In this document: piece by piece, positions 31,191 to 41,788 of the stretch
Layout of the letters: the number at the start of each line of letters is the position of its first letter
How positions within the stretch are numbered: the stretch's first letter is position 1
Assembly: GCA_014529385.2 (NCBI GenBank)
Contig: CM043958.1
Span: forward strand, 86,312,525 to 86,376,524
Reading direction: 5' to 3'
Source of the DNA: Adiantum capillus-veneris
Lineage: Eukaryota; Streptophyta; Polypodiopsida; Polypodiales; Pteridaceae
Length of the DNA: 64,000 nt
Position numbers and translations under genes: made by a program
The notes under the pieces: model-generated
What the model saw: only the letters and a program-made list of their open reading frames with translations
What the model was told of the DNA's origin: nothing
Database searches by the model: none

Positions 31191-33152
31191 TTTCTTCTAT
31201 CCGTTTGACCTACGGCTTGCCATACGCGCTCTTGACATTGCTTTAAGACTACCTAATGGACTACGGATGGTTTCGGTAGGCGTATAATCAGTTTTCGAAG
31301 TCCGTCTGCGTTTTTTCGTAGAAAAACGCAATCGGATTTGACCTACGGCTTGTGTATTTGGCGTTTCTTCTATCCGTTTGACCGACGGCTTGCCATACGC
31401 GCTCTTGACATTGCCTAAAGACTACCTAATCGTCTACGGATGGTTTCAGTAGGCATAGAAGTCATTTCCGAAGTCCGTTTGCGTTTTTTCGTAGAAAAAC
31501 GCAACCGGATTTGACCTACGGCTTGTGTATTTGGCGTTTCTTCTATCCGTTTGACCTACGGCTTGCCATACGTGCTCTTGACATTGCTTTAAGACTACCT
31601 AATGGACTACGGATGGTTTCGTTAGACGTAGAATCAGTTTTCGAAGTCCGTTTGCGTTTTTCCGTAGAAAAACGCAATCGGATTTGACCTACGGCTTGTG
31701 TATTTGGCGTTTCTTCTATCTGTTTGACCTACGGCTTGCCATACGCGCTCTTGACATTGGTTTAAGACTACCTAATGGACTACGGATGGTTTCAATAGGC
31801 ATAGAATCCATTTCCGAAATCCCTTTGCGTTTTTTCGTAGAAAAACGAAACCGGATTTGACCTACGACTTGTGTATTTGGCGTTAATTCAAACCCATTGA
31901 CCTATGGCTTGCCATACATGCTCTTGACATTGCTTTAAGACTACTAAATGAACTACGGATGGTTTCGGTAGGCATGGAAGCCATTTCCGAAGTCCGTTTG
32001 CGTTTTTTCGTAGAAAAACGCAACCGGATTTGACCTACGGTTGTGTATGTGGCATTTCTTCTATCCGTTTGACCTACGGCTTGCCATACGTGCTCTTGAC
32101 ATTTCTTTAAGACTACTAAATGAACTATGGATGGTTTCGGTAGGCATAGAAGCCATTTCCGAAGTCCGTTTGCGTTTTTCCGTAGAAAACACAACCGGAT
32201 TTGACCTACAGCTTGTGTATTTGGTGTTTCTTCTATCCGTTTGACCTACGGCTTGACATACGCGCTCTTGACATTGCTTTAAGACTACTTAATGAACTAC
32301 GGATGTTTTCGGTACGCATAGAAGCCATTTCCGAAGCTTGTTTGCGTTTTTTCGTAGAAAAACGCAACAGGATTTGACCTACGGCTTGTGTATTTGGCGT
32401 TTCTTCTATCCGTTTGACCTACGGCTTGCTATACGCACTCTTGACATTGCCTAAAGACTACCTAATTGTCTACGGATGGTTTCAGTAGGCATAGAAGCCA
32501 CTTCCGAAGTCCGTTTGCGTTTTTTCCTAGAAAAACGCAACCAGATTTGACCTACGGCTTGTGTATTTGACGTTTCTTCTCTCCGTTTAACCTACAGCTT
32601 GCCATACACGGTCTTGACATTTCCTTAAGACTACTTAATGGACTACGGATGGTTTCGGTAGACGTAGAATGAGTTTTCGAAGTCCATTCGTGTTTTTCCG
32701 TAGAAAAACGCAATCGGATTTGACTTACGGCTTGTGTATTTGGCGTTTCTTCTATCCGTTTGATCTATGGCTTGCCATACGCGCTCTTGACATTGCCTTA
32801 AGACTACCCAATGGACTACGGATGGTTTCTGTAGGCATAGAATTAGTTTCCAAGATTGTTTGCATTTTTCCGTAGAAAAACGCAACCGGATTTGACCTAC
32901 GGCTTGCCATACACGCTCTTGACATTGCCTTAAGACTACCTAATGGACTACGGATGGTTTCGACAGGCATAGAAGCCATTTTCGAAGTCCGTTTGCGTTT
33001 TTCCATAGAAAAATGCAACCGGATTTGACCTACAACGTAGAAGCCGTTTATGAAGTCCGCTTGCGTTTTTTCGTAGAAAAACCCAACCGGACTTCAAAAA
33101 CGGCTTTTATTTTGGGCGTTTCTTCTATCCGTTTGACCTACGGCTTGTTATA
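31191..33152 (+). repeat. Tandem array of about 173-bp units inside the CACTA element
   Basis: Unit starts (TTTCTTCTATCCGTTTGACC) fall at 31,191, 31,364, 31,537, 31,710, 31,883, 32,055, 32,227, 32,400, 32,573 and 32,745: spacing 172-173 bases. Two shortened units follow to 33,152. Each unit holds TTGACCTACGGCTTG twice and a stem GCGTTTTT...AAAAACGC around CGTAG. Units differ by scattered substitutions. No coding role is supported. Confidence 0.95.
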
Positions 33153-33340
33153 TGTCCCCGCCCAACTTTTTTTGAAGAGGAAGCTTGTCTCTAAGAGCAA
33201 CGACGGCGCTGTTGTTGCTCCCTATAGGACTTTCATGTGTAAAGGTGAGAGTTGAGCTTCGAATGTATTTTGAGCTGGTCAAATGAAGTCATAGGCTGCA
33301 TCAGACGATCCAGGTCACTTTGCCTCGACATGCACAACGC

Positions 33341-33552
33341 CCGGTCAGACTACTGACCATGGAGGAGATTGATGAGATCCGCCAACGACAGCTAGATCTC
33401 TTATGATCTACCTATCCCAGCTAGCTGTTTTAACCGTTTAGTCCACCCGGTCATACTACTGACTATGGAGGAGATTGATGAGATCCGCCAACGATAGCTA
33501 GATCTTCTATGATCTACCTATCCTAGCTAGCTGTTTTAACCGTTTAGTCCAC
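33341..33552 (+). repeat. Tandem duplication of a 106-bp unit
   Basis: 33,341-33,446 and 33,447-33,552 are two near-identical copies from CCGGTCA through AACCGTTTAGTCCAC, with GGAGGAGATTGATGAGATCC and AGCTAGCTGTTTTAACCG in both. About eight differences. Confidence 0.9.
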
Positions 33553-33755
33553 ACCCAGCAGTTTAGGATTCTATAATATTTTATTTTGTCATTTTGTCAT
33601 CTTTTTACTCTGACTTTGTATCAGATCCACCACATTGTAACTTTCTTGTCTCATAGGTCACTTTGGCCTTTCGAAGACGTTAATATAACATTTCATTTCA
33701 TTTATCTCTTTAATTTTTCTTTCTTTAATTTTAATTTCCTACGCGCATACATTAA

Positions 33756-33798
33756 TTCTCTCTCTCTCTCTCTCTCTCTCTCTTACCTACACACACAC

Positions 33799-33850
<52 letters not shown>

Positions 33851-33861
33851 CACACACACAC

Positions 33862-33904
<43 letters not shown>

Positions 33905-34017
33905 CTACACACACACACACACACACCTCTCTCTCTCTCTCTCTCTCTCTCTACAAGGTGTGTGTGTGTGTGTGTAGGAAAGAGAGTACAAGGTGTGTGT
34001 GTGTGTGTGTGTGTGTA

Positions 34018-34062
<45 letters not shown>
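33756..34062. repeat. Compound microsatellite (CT)n-(CA)n ... (TG)n-(GA)n
   Basis: Blocks of CT and CA alternate from 33,756 to about 33,951. These are followed by blocks of TG and GA, with ACAAGGTGTGTG and AGGAAAGAGAG joints, to 34,062. The second half is roughly the reverse complement of the first, so the whole can form a large imperfect hairpin. Open frames through it are artefacts of the repeat. Confidence 0.95.
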
Positions 34063-34063
<1 letters not shown>

Positions 34064-34159
34064 TGGGGGGGAGAGTGACATAATACCTGCGCAGCAGGTT
34101 TCGGCCACGATTTGAGCAGGCGAAAATGGCCCCTGCGCGCGCGGGTTTTCCTTTTTTCC

Positions 34160-34345
34160 CCCAAATTTTTTAGCGTCGCAATGAGCGTCAATATAACCGT
34201 GGGTGGCTGTGTCAATATAAGCGTGGCAAATAAAGCCTTTCCACGCGTATAGCGACGCTCATTGCGACGCATATATCGACGCCTTTATCGACGTGCCCTA
34301 ATTCCGTCGATATATGCGTGGAAAGGCATGGTCATCGATATATGA
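34160..34345 (-). repeat. Right subterminal repeats of the CACTA element
   Basis: AGCGTCG, ATCGACG, GCGACGC and GTCGATAT motifs are crowded here, mirroring the left end. CAAATAAAGCCTTTCCACGC (34,230-34,249) is the inverted partner of the left-end stretch at 29,089. Confidence 0.75.
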
Positions 34346-34362
34346 TGTGTCGATATCTTCAT

Positions 34363-34376
34363 GTTATGTTGTACTG
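34363..34376 (-). repeat. Right terminal inverted repeat of the CACTA element
   Basis: On the minus strand CAGTACAACATAAC, with G for C at the third base relative to CACTACAACA. It is followed by AAT, matching the left flank. Confidence 0.85.
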
Positions 34377-34988
34377 AATAAAAGATGTTTTAGGCTGATC
34401 ACCCACCACCATTCGAATTTGGTTATATCCACTGAACCCATCCAGAAAAGAATACATCTCGTGCCCTGCCACATCATCCAAAATAGAATCCAGAAATGGA
34501 AGAGGAAAAGGATCCAGAACAGTAGTTGCATTTAGCTTCCTGTAATCCACACAAATGCGGATTTGCTTGTTTTTCTTTGGTACTACCACAATGGGAGAAA
34601 TCCATTCGGGATTATCAATAGGGGTAATAAAATCCACCTGCAATAGACGATCAATTTCCACCTTAACTTGCTTCGCTACATTCGGATTCATCATATATAA
34701 ATGCTGTTTCACTGGCACCGCATCTGGTTTTAGATTAATCGTATGCTGATAAAACTTTGGATTCAATCCTTTCATATCCGCATACTCCCATGCAAAAACA
34801 TCCTTAAATTTTGTCAACAAATTAATCAAGTCTCCTCGAAAACTTGCCTCAAGCTGTTTATTAACATGAATGGGCTGAGACTCCGCTTGATCCCCTAGAA
34901 AGACCATCTCCAGTTCATCTTCCTTGACCCTTGTAACTTTTCCCATATGTGCTTCAAACGCACGTTCTTGCCTAATAATTTCCTCCAA
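34377..34988 (-). pseudogene. Gypsy C reverse transcriptase, N-terminal half
   Basis: RT blocks VPVKQHLYMMNPNVAKQVKV, ISPIVVVPKKNKQIRICVDY, YSFLDGFSGYNQIRMVVGDQ and PKTSF run up to the CACTA junction. About 70 residues of the preceding linker (VFAWEYADMKGLNPKFYQH) are included. The first catalytic Asp (FLDGFSG) is present. The frame is open from 34,988 to the junction. Confidence 0.9.
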
Positions 34989-36145
34989 TGATTAGGACTA
35001 GGCAAGACTTTTTCTTGCTCCCCTGTCTCTGGTGAAATTCCTGAAACCCCTAAAGATTTCCCCTCCAAAATCATAAAAATGTTTGCAAAATATAAAGAAA
35101 CTAAATCCGGGTTAGCCTTCAGGAATTGCTCCTCTTCATCCTCTTTCAATCCTTCCACCATATTCACTGTCTCTGCTATCATAGGCCATGCTGCCTGAAC
35201 TGGCTGCCAGCATGTTCCCAACATCACCCGAACTTTCCTGCAACCCTTTTTAACTGTAAGCATATTTGCCTCCCAATTATGCTTTACCCTGGCTTGACGT
35301 AACCATGGTCTCTCCAAAATAATATGATAATCCTGACTGTGATCCTCAATATTTAAGACTACTAAGGAAACAACAAAAGACAAGCCAGCTACATCGAGGA
35401 CAATGCCTCCGAGTAATCCTACTGGCTGTACTCTTCTCTGATCTGCCATGCGAACTAGAAAGGGTGCAGGTTCCCAATCACTAAGTCCAAAACGCTCACA
35501 AGCCGATTGAGTAATAATATTCACTCCTGCACCTCTATCTAATAGTACTTTGTCGATGTATGTGTCATGATATCTGATTGAAAGCTCTGGAATGTGAGTA
35601 TCCGTGTTCCTAGTTGCCGGCAACGGGACTGACTCGTCCCGCTCACCCTCAGCTACCACAATGTCAACTTCCATCTCAGTCATTGCTTTGGACTTCTGAC
35701 TTAGCAAATCATTATGAAAATTCGGAACCAATTTCAATAATGAACCCAAACGTACTTGTAATGGCGAATCTAGAACCTCTTTCCAAACTGAATCCCAATT
35801 ATCCACTTCCATAGTATCAACCTTGTTTCTGACTTTCCCCTCTTTTGTTTCCAAATAAGAGGTCGATGGTCCTGATGATTGAAATGGTGGTACTGAATGT
35901 GGCATCCACGTCATAATCTTTTTATGTACGTCTTCTTGAGTTGCCCAATTCGGAAGCTTAACATCGGATGTTGGAACCACATTTTTACCAAAACGCGTAA
36001 TTAGCAAAACCACCGGGTCTGATTCCTCCAGCCCCTCAATCTGAACCATAGCCACACTCGGCTGCTTTTCAGCAGCATGTTCCTGTTTCTTCCAATCATA
36101 TTCCATAGCCTCTGAACACTCAGACCGCCAATGCCCATCTCCCAA
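34895..36145 (-). pseudogene. Gypsy C zinc knuckle, linker and protease
   Basis: The 416-residue frame begins inside a zinc knuckle (LGDGHWRSEC), then passes through a long acidic/neutral linker to the retropepsin region: DRGAGVNIITQSACERFGLS (DRGA where the family has DSGA or DTGA) and DYHIILERPWLRQARVKHNW. It ends near 34,895 in a frame overlapping the start of RT; a shift is needed to go on. The altered active site suggests loss of protease function. Confidence 0.8.
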
Positions 36146-37550
36146 ATTACAGAAAAGGCAGGTTTTGGGTCGATTAGGATCTCGGCCACCTCTTCAACGA
36201 CCGCGACCCCCTTCTTGACCCCATCCACCTGCTTGTCCTTGAAAGGGTGCCTCTGATGTATGAGCATGAACCATTGCCACCACATGCTCTTGTCCCTGCC
36301 CTGATTGTGGTTGGTTCCATGTAGAAGAATCCCGACTCCTACGACCCCGACCATTGTAATAACATTCCACTGTATTATGAGTGTTGGCTATGCAAATCAC
36401 ACACCATTTCTGATCCATTGCGCGCTCTTGAGCGGCATGTCCCGGATTTCAGCATTGAGTACACCACAGTTCCTTCAGACTTTTAACCACCATAGAAGAT
36501 TTCGACGATCCGGATTTCCCTTGACGGTGGGATTTTCTCCGAGGTGCTTCCTCCGATTCTTTCACTGAACCGCTGCTGCCCGAATCTCAGGATTCTGAGT
36601 CTACAGTCTCCGACTCCGAACTATCACTGCCACTTCCCTGAGACTTACGATATGAGATTTCTTGCGATCCTTTTTCTTTGACTTCTTTGGGGATTCTGTA
36701 TCCTCTAAAGCTTCTCTTGCTACAATAGCCCTTGCAATTACATTATCCAATGGAGTGGTTACCTTATCCATTGTCGTCATAGCAGTTCTGAGATCCTTAC
36801 TGAGTCCTCGTAGAACATAATCATTTAACACCTCGGCTGCTGACCGTTGTGCCTGAGGTACCCGCTGCAAAAGCATCCGGAATTTTGCAACATAATCCTC
36901 CACTAGCAACGACTTTTAGCGTAGCGTTCGAAGATTTTCCAAATGTTGAGGGACCGTCTTTTTCGTTCTAAATCATCACAAGAATGCTCTGGACCCTTTG
37001 ACATACGTCTGAAAGTGATCGTCAGGGTACTCTGACAGCCATTTGGCAGCTTTCCCTAAAAGTGTAGATTCAAACATTGATTGTTGATGAAGAGGAACCA
37101 CCACTCCAGGATGATTCAATCCATACACTTTATTAAGTTGTCACAAATGTGCATCAGGGTCTTCCTTTGAAAGACCTCAAAAGCGGCTATACTTAATCTG
37201 ACCACCCGCTGTGCCATAGTCCCTTGCCCAACTGTACCCCCTCCTGGAAAAAGCTGTCGAACACTAGGAGGTGGGGACAATGACAGTGAAACCCCATGAC
37301 TGCTTACCGGAGACGGTGGTGGAGCAACATGAGTGGGTGAGGGTGAGCGCACGACAAGAGGACATGACTGACTACGTGGAGTACACCGCACACGCCAAAT
37401 ACGCCTACCACACACCGGACTTGGCGATGGAGACACATGTTCCTCAGCCTGCGGTGTAGAAAAAACGAATTCATCCGAACCACCTCTCCTCCGACGTCTC
37501 CCCACAATTGGAATCACAGGGTCAGGAGGACCCTGCGACCTAGTGCGCAT
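36090..37550 (-). pseudogene. Gypsy C gag with several zinc knuckles
   Basis: A start at 37,550 gives MRTRSQGPPDPVIPIVGRRR followed by a Ser/Pro-rich region. After shifts, LLGKAAKWLSEYPDDHFQTY and VEDYVAKFRMLLQRVPQAQR are gag-domain stretches, then a Lys-rich KKSKKKDRKKS patch. Three Cys/His clusters follow: WCTQC-stop-NPGH (near 36,455), CVICIANTHNTVEC (CX2CX4HX4C, near 36,385) and CLFCNLGDGHWRSEC (near 36,130). More than one zinc knuckle is unusual among the elements here. Multiple stops make it a pseudogene. Confidence 0.75.
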
Positions 37551-37599
37551 GCATGTTCACAGCAGGTCGTCCATCGTGCATCATGGTCGCTAGATCTAA

Positions 37600-37753
37600 T
37601 TTCTATTGCCCGCAATGGAGCAATAAGCATTACGGGAATGAATATCCTCACACTGCCTTACATTATATAAACATCAAAGCACATGAAGGCAAAATAGAAG
37701 ACAATACACAAAAACAGAACACCGTCTTCTTCATGGATATGTAACAGAACACA
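37600..37753. repeat. 154-bp terminal direct repeat, right copy
   Basis: Partner of 24,444-24,597; the outer TG reads TT here. The gag start of gypsy C lies 50 bases to its left, so this would be the 5' LTR on the minus strand. No canonical tRNA-Met-type primer site follows it. Confidence 0.7.
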
Positions 37754-37877
37754 GACTAGGGCTCAAAAATCCCTAGTCTACTTACTCAATTGTAATTAAT
37801 AGTACTAACCATTCATAGTCAGCTTAAGGACCTCTCTTCTTGAGCAAGAAAAGAGAAACCTTGTGCTCTGATACCAA
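37754..37877 (-). other. Remnant interior of an LTR-D element with primer binding site
   Basis: 37,865-37,876 is the complement of TGGTATCAGAGC, the initiator-Met-tRNA primer site, one base inside LTR-D copy 3. This fixes LTR-D as a true LTR of a minus-strand element. Only about 120 bases of interior survive before the gypsy C repeat. Confidence 0.75.
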
Positions 37878-39071
37878 TGTAGCATTTAATGGGGTAGTAA
37901 CTTATGTGTAGCAGAAATTAACATAGACATAGTGAGCATTTCATTAAGAATAGATTCCTAATGAGCATAGCAAGAGTGCTTGGTTGGAGAGAGAGCAACA
38001 AAATCATAACACCTCGTTAGAATTAGGCATGAAAAATACTTCAAAAAGAGAGAGAATTTAAGATATTGACAACAATTGAGGACTGGATGTACATGGAGCC
38101 GGTCCCCTGGCAAGGGAGACATTTTACAATACAGTACTTTGTGTTCCTTCAATAACTTGTTGGTGCAATGAAGATGGAAGCTTCAAGCACAAGCTTACAC
38201 TTGAAAAACACAACATGAATTCCCTCACGGTCTCAGACCCAAGACCTCATACACCTTCGAAGATGGTGAGAGCTAGCACGGTATGCGAGTAGATATAGAG
38301 GAAGAAGAAATATTCTTATGAGAAAGAAGTATTTCTCCTCACATTATCACTCTTATTAGCTTAGCTTAGCCTAGTAATTAGCATGGTAGAGGAGATGAGC
38401 ATGCATTGAAGCTTGGCTCTTGGTTGGATTTGCATCACAAAGCCAAGCATTGTTGGTGTAGGCCTCCCTTCTGAAAAGCTTCGAAAAGATGATGAGATTT
38501 CAATTAAAGCTTGGAGAACGAGAGAGAGTTCTTTGCTCCACACATGAGTTGTGTGAGTGTGTGTGTGATAATGCCTTTGCAAAATCAAGCCCCTCTCTCT
38601 CTTGGTCGACCCCTCTTGCTATTTCCTCTTGCTGGCCCCTCATTGGCTCATGCCAAGCTTAGCCAATAGGAAATAAGAGGCAGAAACAAGAGCCTTCTGA
38701 CAAGTGTCCTTCTTTCCCCTTTAGTGAGAGCTTAGGTAATTCAAATATTTCATTTAAATTCCCATTGAACCGTTTAGTCTTCTGGCCAATAGGAATTAAG
38801 CAAGCCATTGGACTACTTAATTCTCGTTGGACCCCTTGATAAACTGTCCAATAGTCTTCTAGGGAACTTAATTTTCATTGGTTCTTTTATCAAGTGTTTT
38901 TAAATTAATTAGACTAAATTTACTCTAACCTAATTCTCATTGGTCCACCTCTTTGGCTATCCAATAGGATTTGAATGGGGGTTTGAGGGAAACTGGCCTA
39001 GGAGCCTGACATGTGTCCATTATGCCCTTTGTGTAAAGGGAGCTTGGGAGAGTGTGTGTGTGTTTCTCTCA
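37878..39071 (-). repeat. LTR-D copy 3 (5' LTR)
   Basis: About 1.19 kb. Plus-strand ends TGTAGCATTTAATGG and TTTCTCTCA give TG/CA termini. Copies 1 and 2 at 8.0 and 9.3 kb match it. It has a cluster of ATTGG and CCAAT boxes (about 38,640-38,965), shared with copy 1. The interior to the left carries the primer binding site, so this is a 5' LTR read on the minus strand; the 3' partner is not in the window. Confidence 0.8.
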
Positions 39072-39494
39072 CTTCTTCTCTCTCTTCTCCTACCTTGAAC
39101 ATTCAATACTCGCCAAGCGATAGATGCATCTCAGAATACGTCCACCCTGAGTTGTCAAAGAGACACTGATTGAATCTCCCCCTACCTCTCATAGCCCATT
39201 GGATGGTATGAAGCTGCAGTTTGTACAATCAAGCACTAGATTTCTTTCAGTGTATGCTACATTGCTAAATTTAAAAAAAAAATTGTATCTGTTAAACGAG
39301 CCTGCATTGGCGAGACCCTAGCAACTTGTTATGGTCTTAAGATCATACTTATCATGCTACATTATTTAGGTCAAATCAAAGAGAATGATATGTAATCTCA
39401 CTATTTCTGGTTGAACTTTGACGTGCAAAATTGTTGAGCATTGCTCGACGCCCTCAATAAGTGAGCTCATTGTAATAAGACTATTGTCTAACTA

Positions 39495-39770
39495 TCATAT
39501 CCAACCATATGCATTCCTTACAAGCATGTGGTCCATCTCTCTTATTATTTTCTCTAGATATCTTTGTGCAAGGTCTCCATCATTGTAGGGTTTTACCCTT
39601 TCAAACCTGGATCCCTCTTCAAACTTCCTCCGTCCATAATTGCACCTAAAATATGCATCACTAGTAACAACCCCTGGATAGCTCTCACACTCATTCACAC
39701 ATACAAATTTGTACTCACTCACTAAATACGTATCTTGCCAATGTTGGACACCCTCCCATTCAAAAGAAGC
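39495..39770 (-). pseudogene. Unidentified protein fragment
   Basis: An open minus-strand frame of 92 codons reads FEWEGVQHWQDTYLVSEYKF, then NECESYPGVVTSDAYFRCNY, GRRKFEEGSRFERVKPYNDG and DLAQRYLEKIIREMDHMLVR, ending at a TGA. The even composition, Trp/Tyr/Cys content and length argue for a real former exon. No family is recognised. The similar-looking fragment at 40,300-40,487 is on the same strand upstream and may belong to the same gene. Confidence 0.4.
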
Positions 39771-40289
39771 TCATCACAGAAGGCATGATCACATTTTCTT
39801 TTGTGAAAATTTTCTTCCGACTAGGTTTAGGAAATTGAAGTTTTTGTAAGTAGGGCATATTTTATTTTTTTCCTAAACATACTTTCCTTTTCTTAGTTTT
39901 TCTATTGGGATTGCAGATAAATAAACAAAATCACATATTTTTTAAAGTGGGATGGCATTATCTATCTCGAACTTCTCTTACAATACTTTACGTTTAATAC
40001 CATTTTTTTTCTTGCAATTAAAAACAATTGTTTATATAGCATTTGAAATTTATCCTTCACATGCATATCCTCAGTAATTATTTATGGATGCATCACTAAG
40101 CACGGCCTTTCATAACAATACAAGCACTTACTATTAAACTATAAACTTAATCAAAATAGGGGATAGCTGATTTGTGGGATGACTAACCTTACCCACTCTC
40201 AACCATCATGTGCTCTTTGTTTTCACAAGACTCACACAGGAGCGTTCCTATTTTTATTCTAGTGATTTTACTAGTCATTCCTACCTTCA

Positions 40290-40487
40290 CTAAATATAAT
40301 TGCAAATTCTGGTATAAACAGTCATAAACATCCTCCATGTGCAATCAAGCCCAGCATGTATTCTTTTATACAATGCTATCACTAGAGCGTCCAAGTAGTA
40401 CTGCTCTTCTTTTGACATAAATTGAATTACCTTAAACAGGCTGCCATCCTCTTTTATTACATAGCCTATTTTCAACACAAATTTCAC
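40290..40487 (-). pseudogene. Unidentified protein fragment
   Basis: 65 codons reading FVLKIGYVIKEDGSLFKVIQ, FMSKEEQYYLDALVIALYKR and IHAGLDCTWRMF. It looks like a folded-protein segment rather than chance. It lies about 520 bases upstream (minus strand) of the fragment at 39,495-39,770. A gene with an intron between them is possible. Function unknown. Confidence 0.35.
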
Positions 40488-41650
40488 ACATTCTAGACTT
40501 GTTAACTATACTTTGGTGTAAGTTTGATAGTTGCAGTTTTCTCCTACTTGTACTTCTCTCCCCACGCACACATTGATATATATTTTTTCAAAGGAAGTAT
40601 ATCATCCAGGTATGTACATCAAATACGCCCCTCCTCTTTTTATATTTCATTTCTATATATTGTCTTCTAAGCTGAATACTCAAACATTGCTAAGGTCATG
40701 GCTATCAACTGTATTAAAAGAAATTTTCATTGAGATGATTTGTGTCATAATAACTAATATTTAATTCTCCTAAATTATTTTCTCATGTTAAACTGATCAT
40801 TTAATATGGAGAAGTATCAGGGGAGAAAAAGCTAGAATATTGGTTAGGCTAGCAGACTGGTCAAAGTAGGGATTCAAAGGAGGGAAAATAGGGATCCAAA
40901 GAGGGAGCATCTGCAAAAGAGCAATGTGCATGAATGGTGCTATAAAGACCCTAAGGTTCAGCCCATTAAAAGTTCCAAAAGTTAAGGTTTCAAAATTTCA
41001 ATTAAAAATTCCATTGGCAAATTTTAGGAAATTTGGATGCTTGTGGGAAGACTCAAAAGCGTTCCCACATCCCTATCAAGGAGGGGCGAGCCCTAAAGAA
41101 GATGTCTTTGGGCTCACCTATGTTGGAGCTCATGATGATGATGATGATGATTTCAACTCTGATTCTAGATGGTTACAATAATACTCGTCCTTCTCAATCT
41201 TGGCGAGATCATTGTGATTTTCACCGAATGCACATTTGTGTGTGTCGCAAACGGGCCCTAATGCTCACTTTACTCCTTGGGTCCACCTTCCCAAAAGGAT
41301 ATGTTTGAACTAGTACATGTAGCAGTTGGCGAAGAGAAGAGTCGGATCATCGAGGGGAACAATTAAAATCAATCGACCATCGTGTGTCCCTTTGAGGCAA
41401 AGGAGGAAGTAAATGTGTTCTAGACGAGGAGCAGATCTCTCACCATTTTCCTCTTCCTATGGGACCATGAGTTAAACCAATGCTTAGTAAACAAATAAAA
41501 TGAATTAAAGTGAAAGAGTGGATTCATCATCAGTATTGTGAATGGCCGTAGATGCTCGACATCTGGTGTTGTCTAAGAAGGTATTGCCGTGGTCGCTGGC
41601 AGAGCTTCTGCGATGTCCGTTACTATACGTAGTCGTAGTGGGGGGGGGGG

Positions 41651-41788
<138 letters not shown>

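Larger units (their letters stand above)
28980..34376. mobile_element. CACTA-type (En/Spm) DNA transposon, probably non-autonomous
   Basis: The left end reads CACTACAACAAAAAAAGC. The right end, on the minus strand, reads CAGTACAACATAACATG, the same terminus with one change in CACTA. The flanks are AAT on both sides (28,977-28,979 and 34,377-34,379), the 3-bp target duplication typical of CACTA elements. Subterminal ATCGACG/CGTCGAT motifs are clustered at both ends. The 5,397-bp element interrupts the gypsy C RT; removing it with one AAT leaves the RT codons in phase. No transposase ORF was recognised. Confidence 0.9.
24444..37753 (-). mobile_element. Gypsy element C, interrupted by a CACTA transposon
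   Basis: Minus strand. Order from right to left: gag with several zinc knuckles (37,550-36,090), protease and RT start (36,145-34,377), CACTA insert (34,376-28,980), rest of RT (28,979-28,600), RNase H and zinc finger (28,576-27,600), a broken integrase (27,570-27,185) and then extra ORFs (26,880-25,362). 154-bp direct repeats bound it. All ORFs carry stops or frameshifts. Confidence 0.8.
39072..41640. other. AT-rich non-coding DNA holding two protein-like fragments
   Basis: Apart from the two minus-strand fragments annotated separately, nothing is recognised. A short (GAT)n tract lies at about 41,132-41,151 in an open plus-strand stretch (40,924-41,181) without family similarity. Confidence 0.4.

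Noticed and set aside
31191-33152. CRISPR-like array
   Set aside because: Whole units repeat without unique spacers, the period is about 173 bases, and the context is a plant CACTA element.
33586-34272. Long open frames through the (CT)/(CA) and (GA)/(TG) repeats on both strands
   Set aside because: They consist of Leu-Ser, Arg-Glu or Thr-His dipeptides made by the microsatellite and have no start context or homology.
37865-37876. Possible tRNA gene remnant (TGATACCA...)
   Set aside because: Only the 12-base primer site is present, beside an LTR end; no cloverleaf flanks it.
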